DNA of 6,096 nt from Propionibacteriaceae bacterium (GTDB lineage Bacteria; Actinomycetota; Actinomycetes; Propionibacteriales; Propionibacteriaceae). Both the position numbers and the translations under genes were made by a program. The notes under the pieces are model-generated. The model had not been told where the DNA came from and did not search any database. It saw only the letters and a program-made list of their open reading frames with translations. Where the stretch lies: contig DAIEHO010000288.1 in the NCBI GenBank assembly GCA_027353565.1, forward strand, positions 1-6,096. Direction: 5' to 3'. This document shows, piece after piece, positions 5,857 to 6,096 of this stretch; within the stretch, counting starts at the first letter, position 1, and the number at the start of each line of letters is the position of its first letter.

Positions 5857-6096
5857 AGATCCGTCGCTCCGAGCCGCGGCGGTCCAGCACGTGGGCCAGG
5901 GCGACCAGGGCACCCGCCACGAGCGCGGCCTCCAGCAGGGTCACGGGCGGGGGAGCGCCCGCGTACAGGGCGGCAGGCCCGAGCGTGAGCGGCGCGAGAA
6001 GGATCAGGTGCGCCAGGTACATGGCCAGCGGCCGCCTGCCCACGCGCTGCAGCCACATCACGGCCCGTGGCCGGGGGGTGAGGGCCACCTCGAACA
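5855..6096 (-). CDS. C-terminal part of a membrane protein, possibly acyltransferase-like (partial)
   Basis: The frame is open from the right edge of the window to TAG at 5855-5857, so the beginning of the gene is missing. About 80 residues are visible. The segment V-G-R-R-P-L-A-M-Y-L-A-H-L is followed by two hydrophobic stretches and a short basic end (D-R-R-G-S-E-R-R-I). A G-R-x-x-L-x-x-Y-L-x-H pattern near the C-terminus is seen in multi-helix membrane families such as acyltransferase-3, DUF418 and DUF1624 (heparan-alpha-glucosaminide N-acetyltransferase-like); which of these applies cannot be decided from this fragment. A GTG at 6088 could be read as a start but would give only 77 aa with no visible Shine-Dalgarno, so truncation by the window is more likely. 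The gene converges on the hemolysin III gene, 58 bp between stops. Confidence 0.7.
   Translation of the reverse strand, partial: FEVALTPRPRAVMWLQRVGRRPLAMYLAHLILLAPLTLGPAALYAGAPPPVTLLEAALVAGALVALAHVLDRRGSERRI

Noticed and set aside
5772..6056. Minus-strand open frame of 94 codons near the right end
   Set aside because: It is in a different frame from the membrane-protein end, is Arg/Gly/Pro-rich, and overlaps both the hemolysin III stop and the better-supported partial gene.

Overview
This is a gene-dense, very GC-rich window. Its codons favour G or C at the third position, GTG is used as a start codon, and the promoters look leaderless. Together with a LytR-CpsA-Psr wall enzyme and an XRE regulator carrying an MmyB-like domain, this points to a chromosomal segment of a high-GC actinobacterium (Actinomycetota). 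The sequence alone does not support a genus. There is no phage, transposon, CRISPR, tRNA or rRNA signal.

Layout, left to right: (1) a complete cysteine synthase gene (cysK-like, + strand), closed by a perfect 13-bp hairpin terminator; (2) a complete LCP-family cell-wall ligase gene with its own probable promoter and Shine-Dalgarno, followed by a weaker hairpin; (3) a 194-bp gap with a probable leaderless promoter and a small inverted repeat; (4) an XRE/MmyB-type transcription regulator; (5) a 120-bp gap with 9-bp and 4-bp short repeats and a second probable leaderless promoter; (6) an MFS_3 (EntS-like) exporter with a C-terminal monooxygenase-like (ABM-like) domain; (7) a hemolysin III/PAQR-like seven-helix membrane protein, translationally coupled to the exporter; (8) a stem-loop between convergent genes; (9) on the minus strand, the C-terminal end of a membrane protein that continues past the right edge.

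The cysK and LCP genes look like independent housekeeping units. The regulator, exporter and hemolysin III genes are co-directional and form a plausible regulator-exporter module: MmyB-type regulators sense small, often fatty-acid-like ligands, and MFS_3 proteins export small molecules. No substrate can be read from the sequence. I see no clearly new biological system. The observations most worth following are the two promoters with identical -10-to-start geometry (regulator and exporter), the imperfect tetranucleotide array inside the exporter promoter spacer, and the dual use of the exporter's Gly-Glu tail codons as the ribosome-binding region of the next gene.
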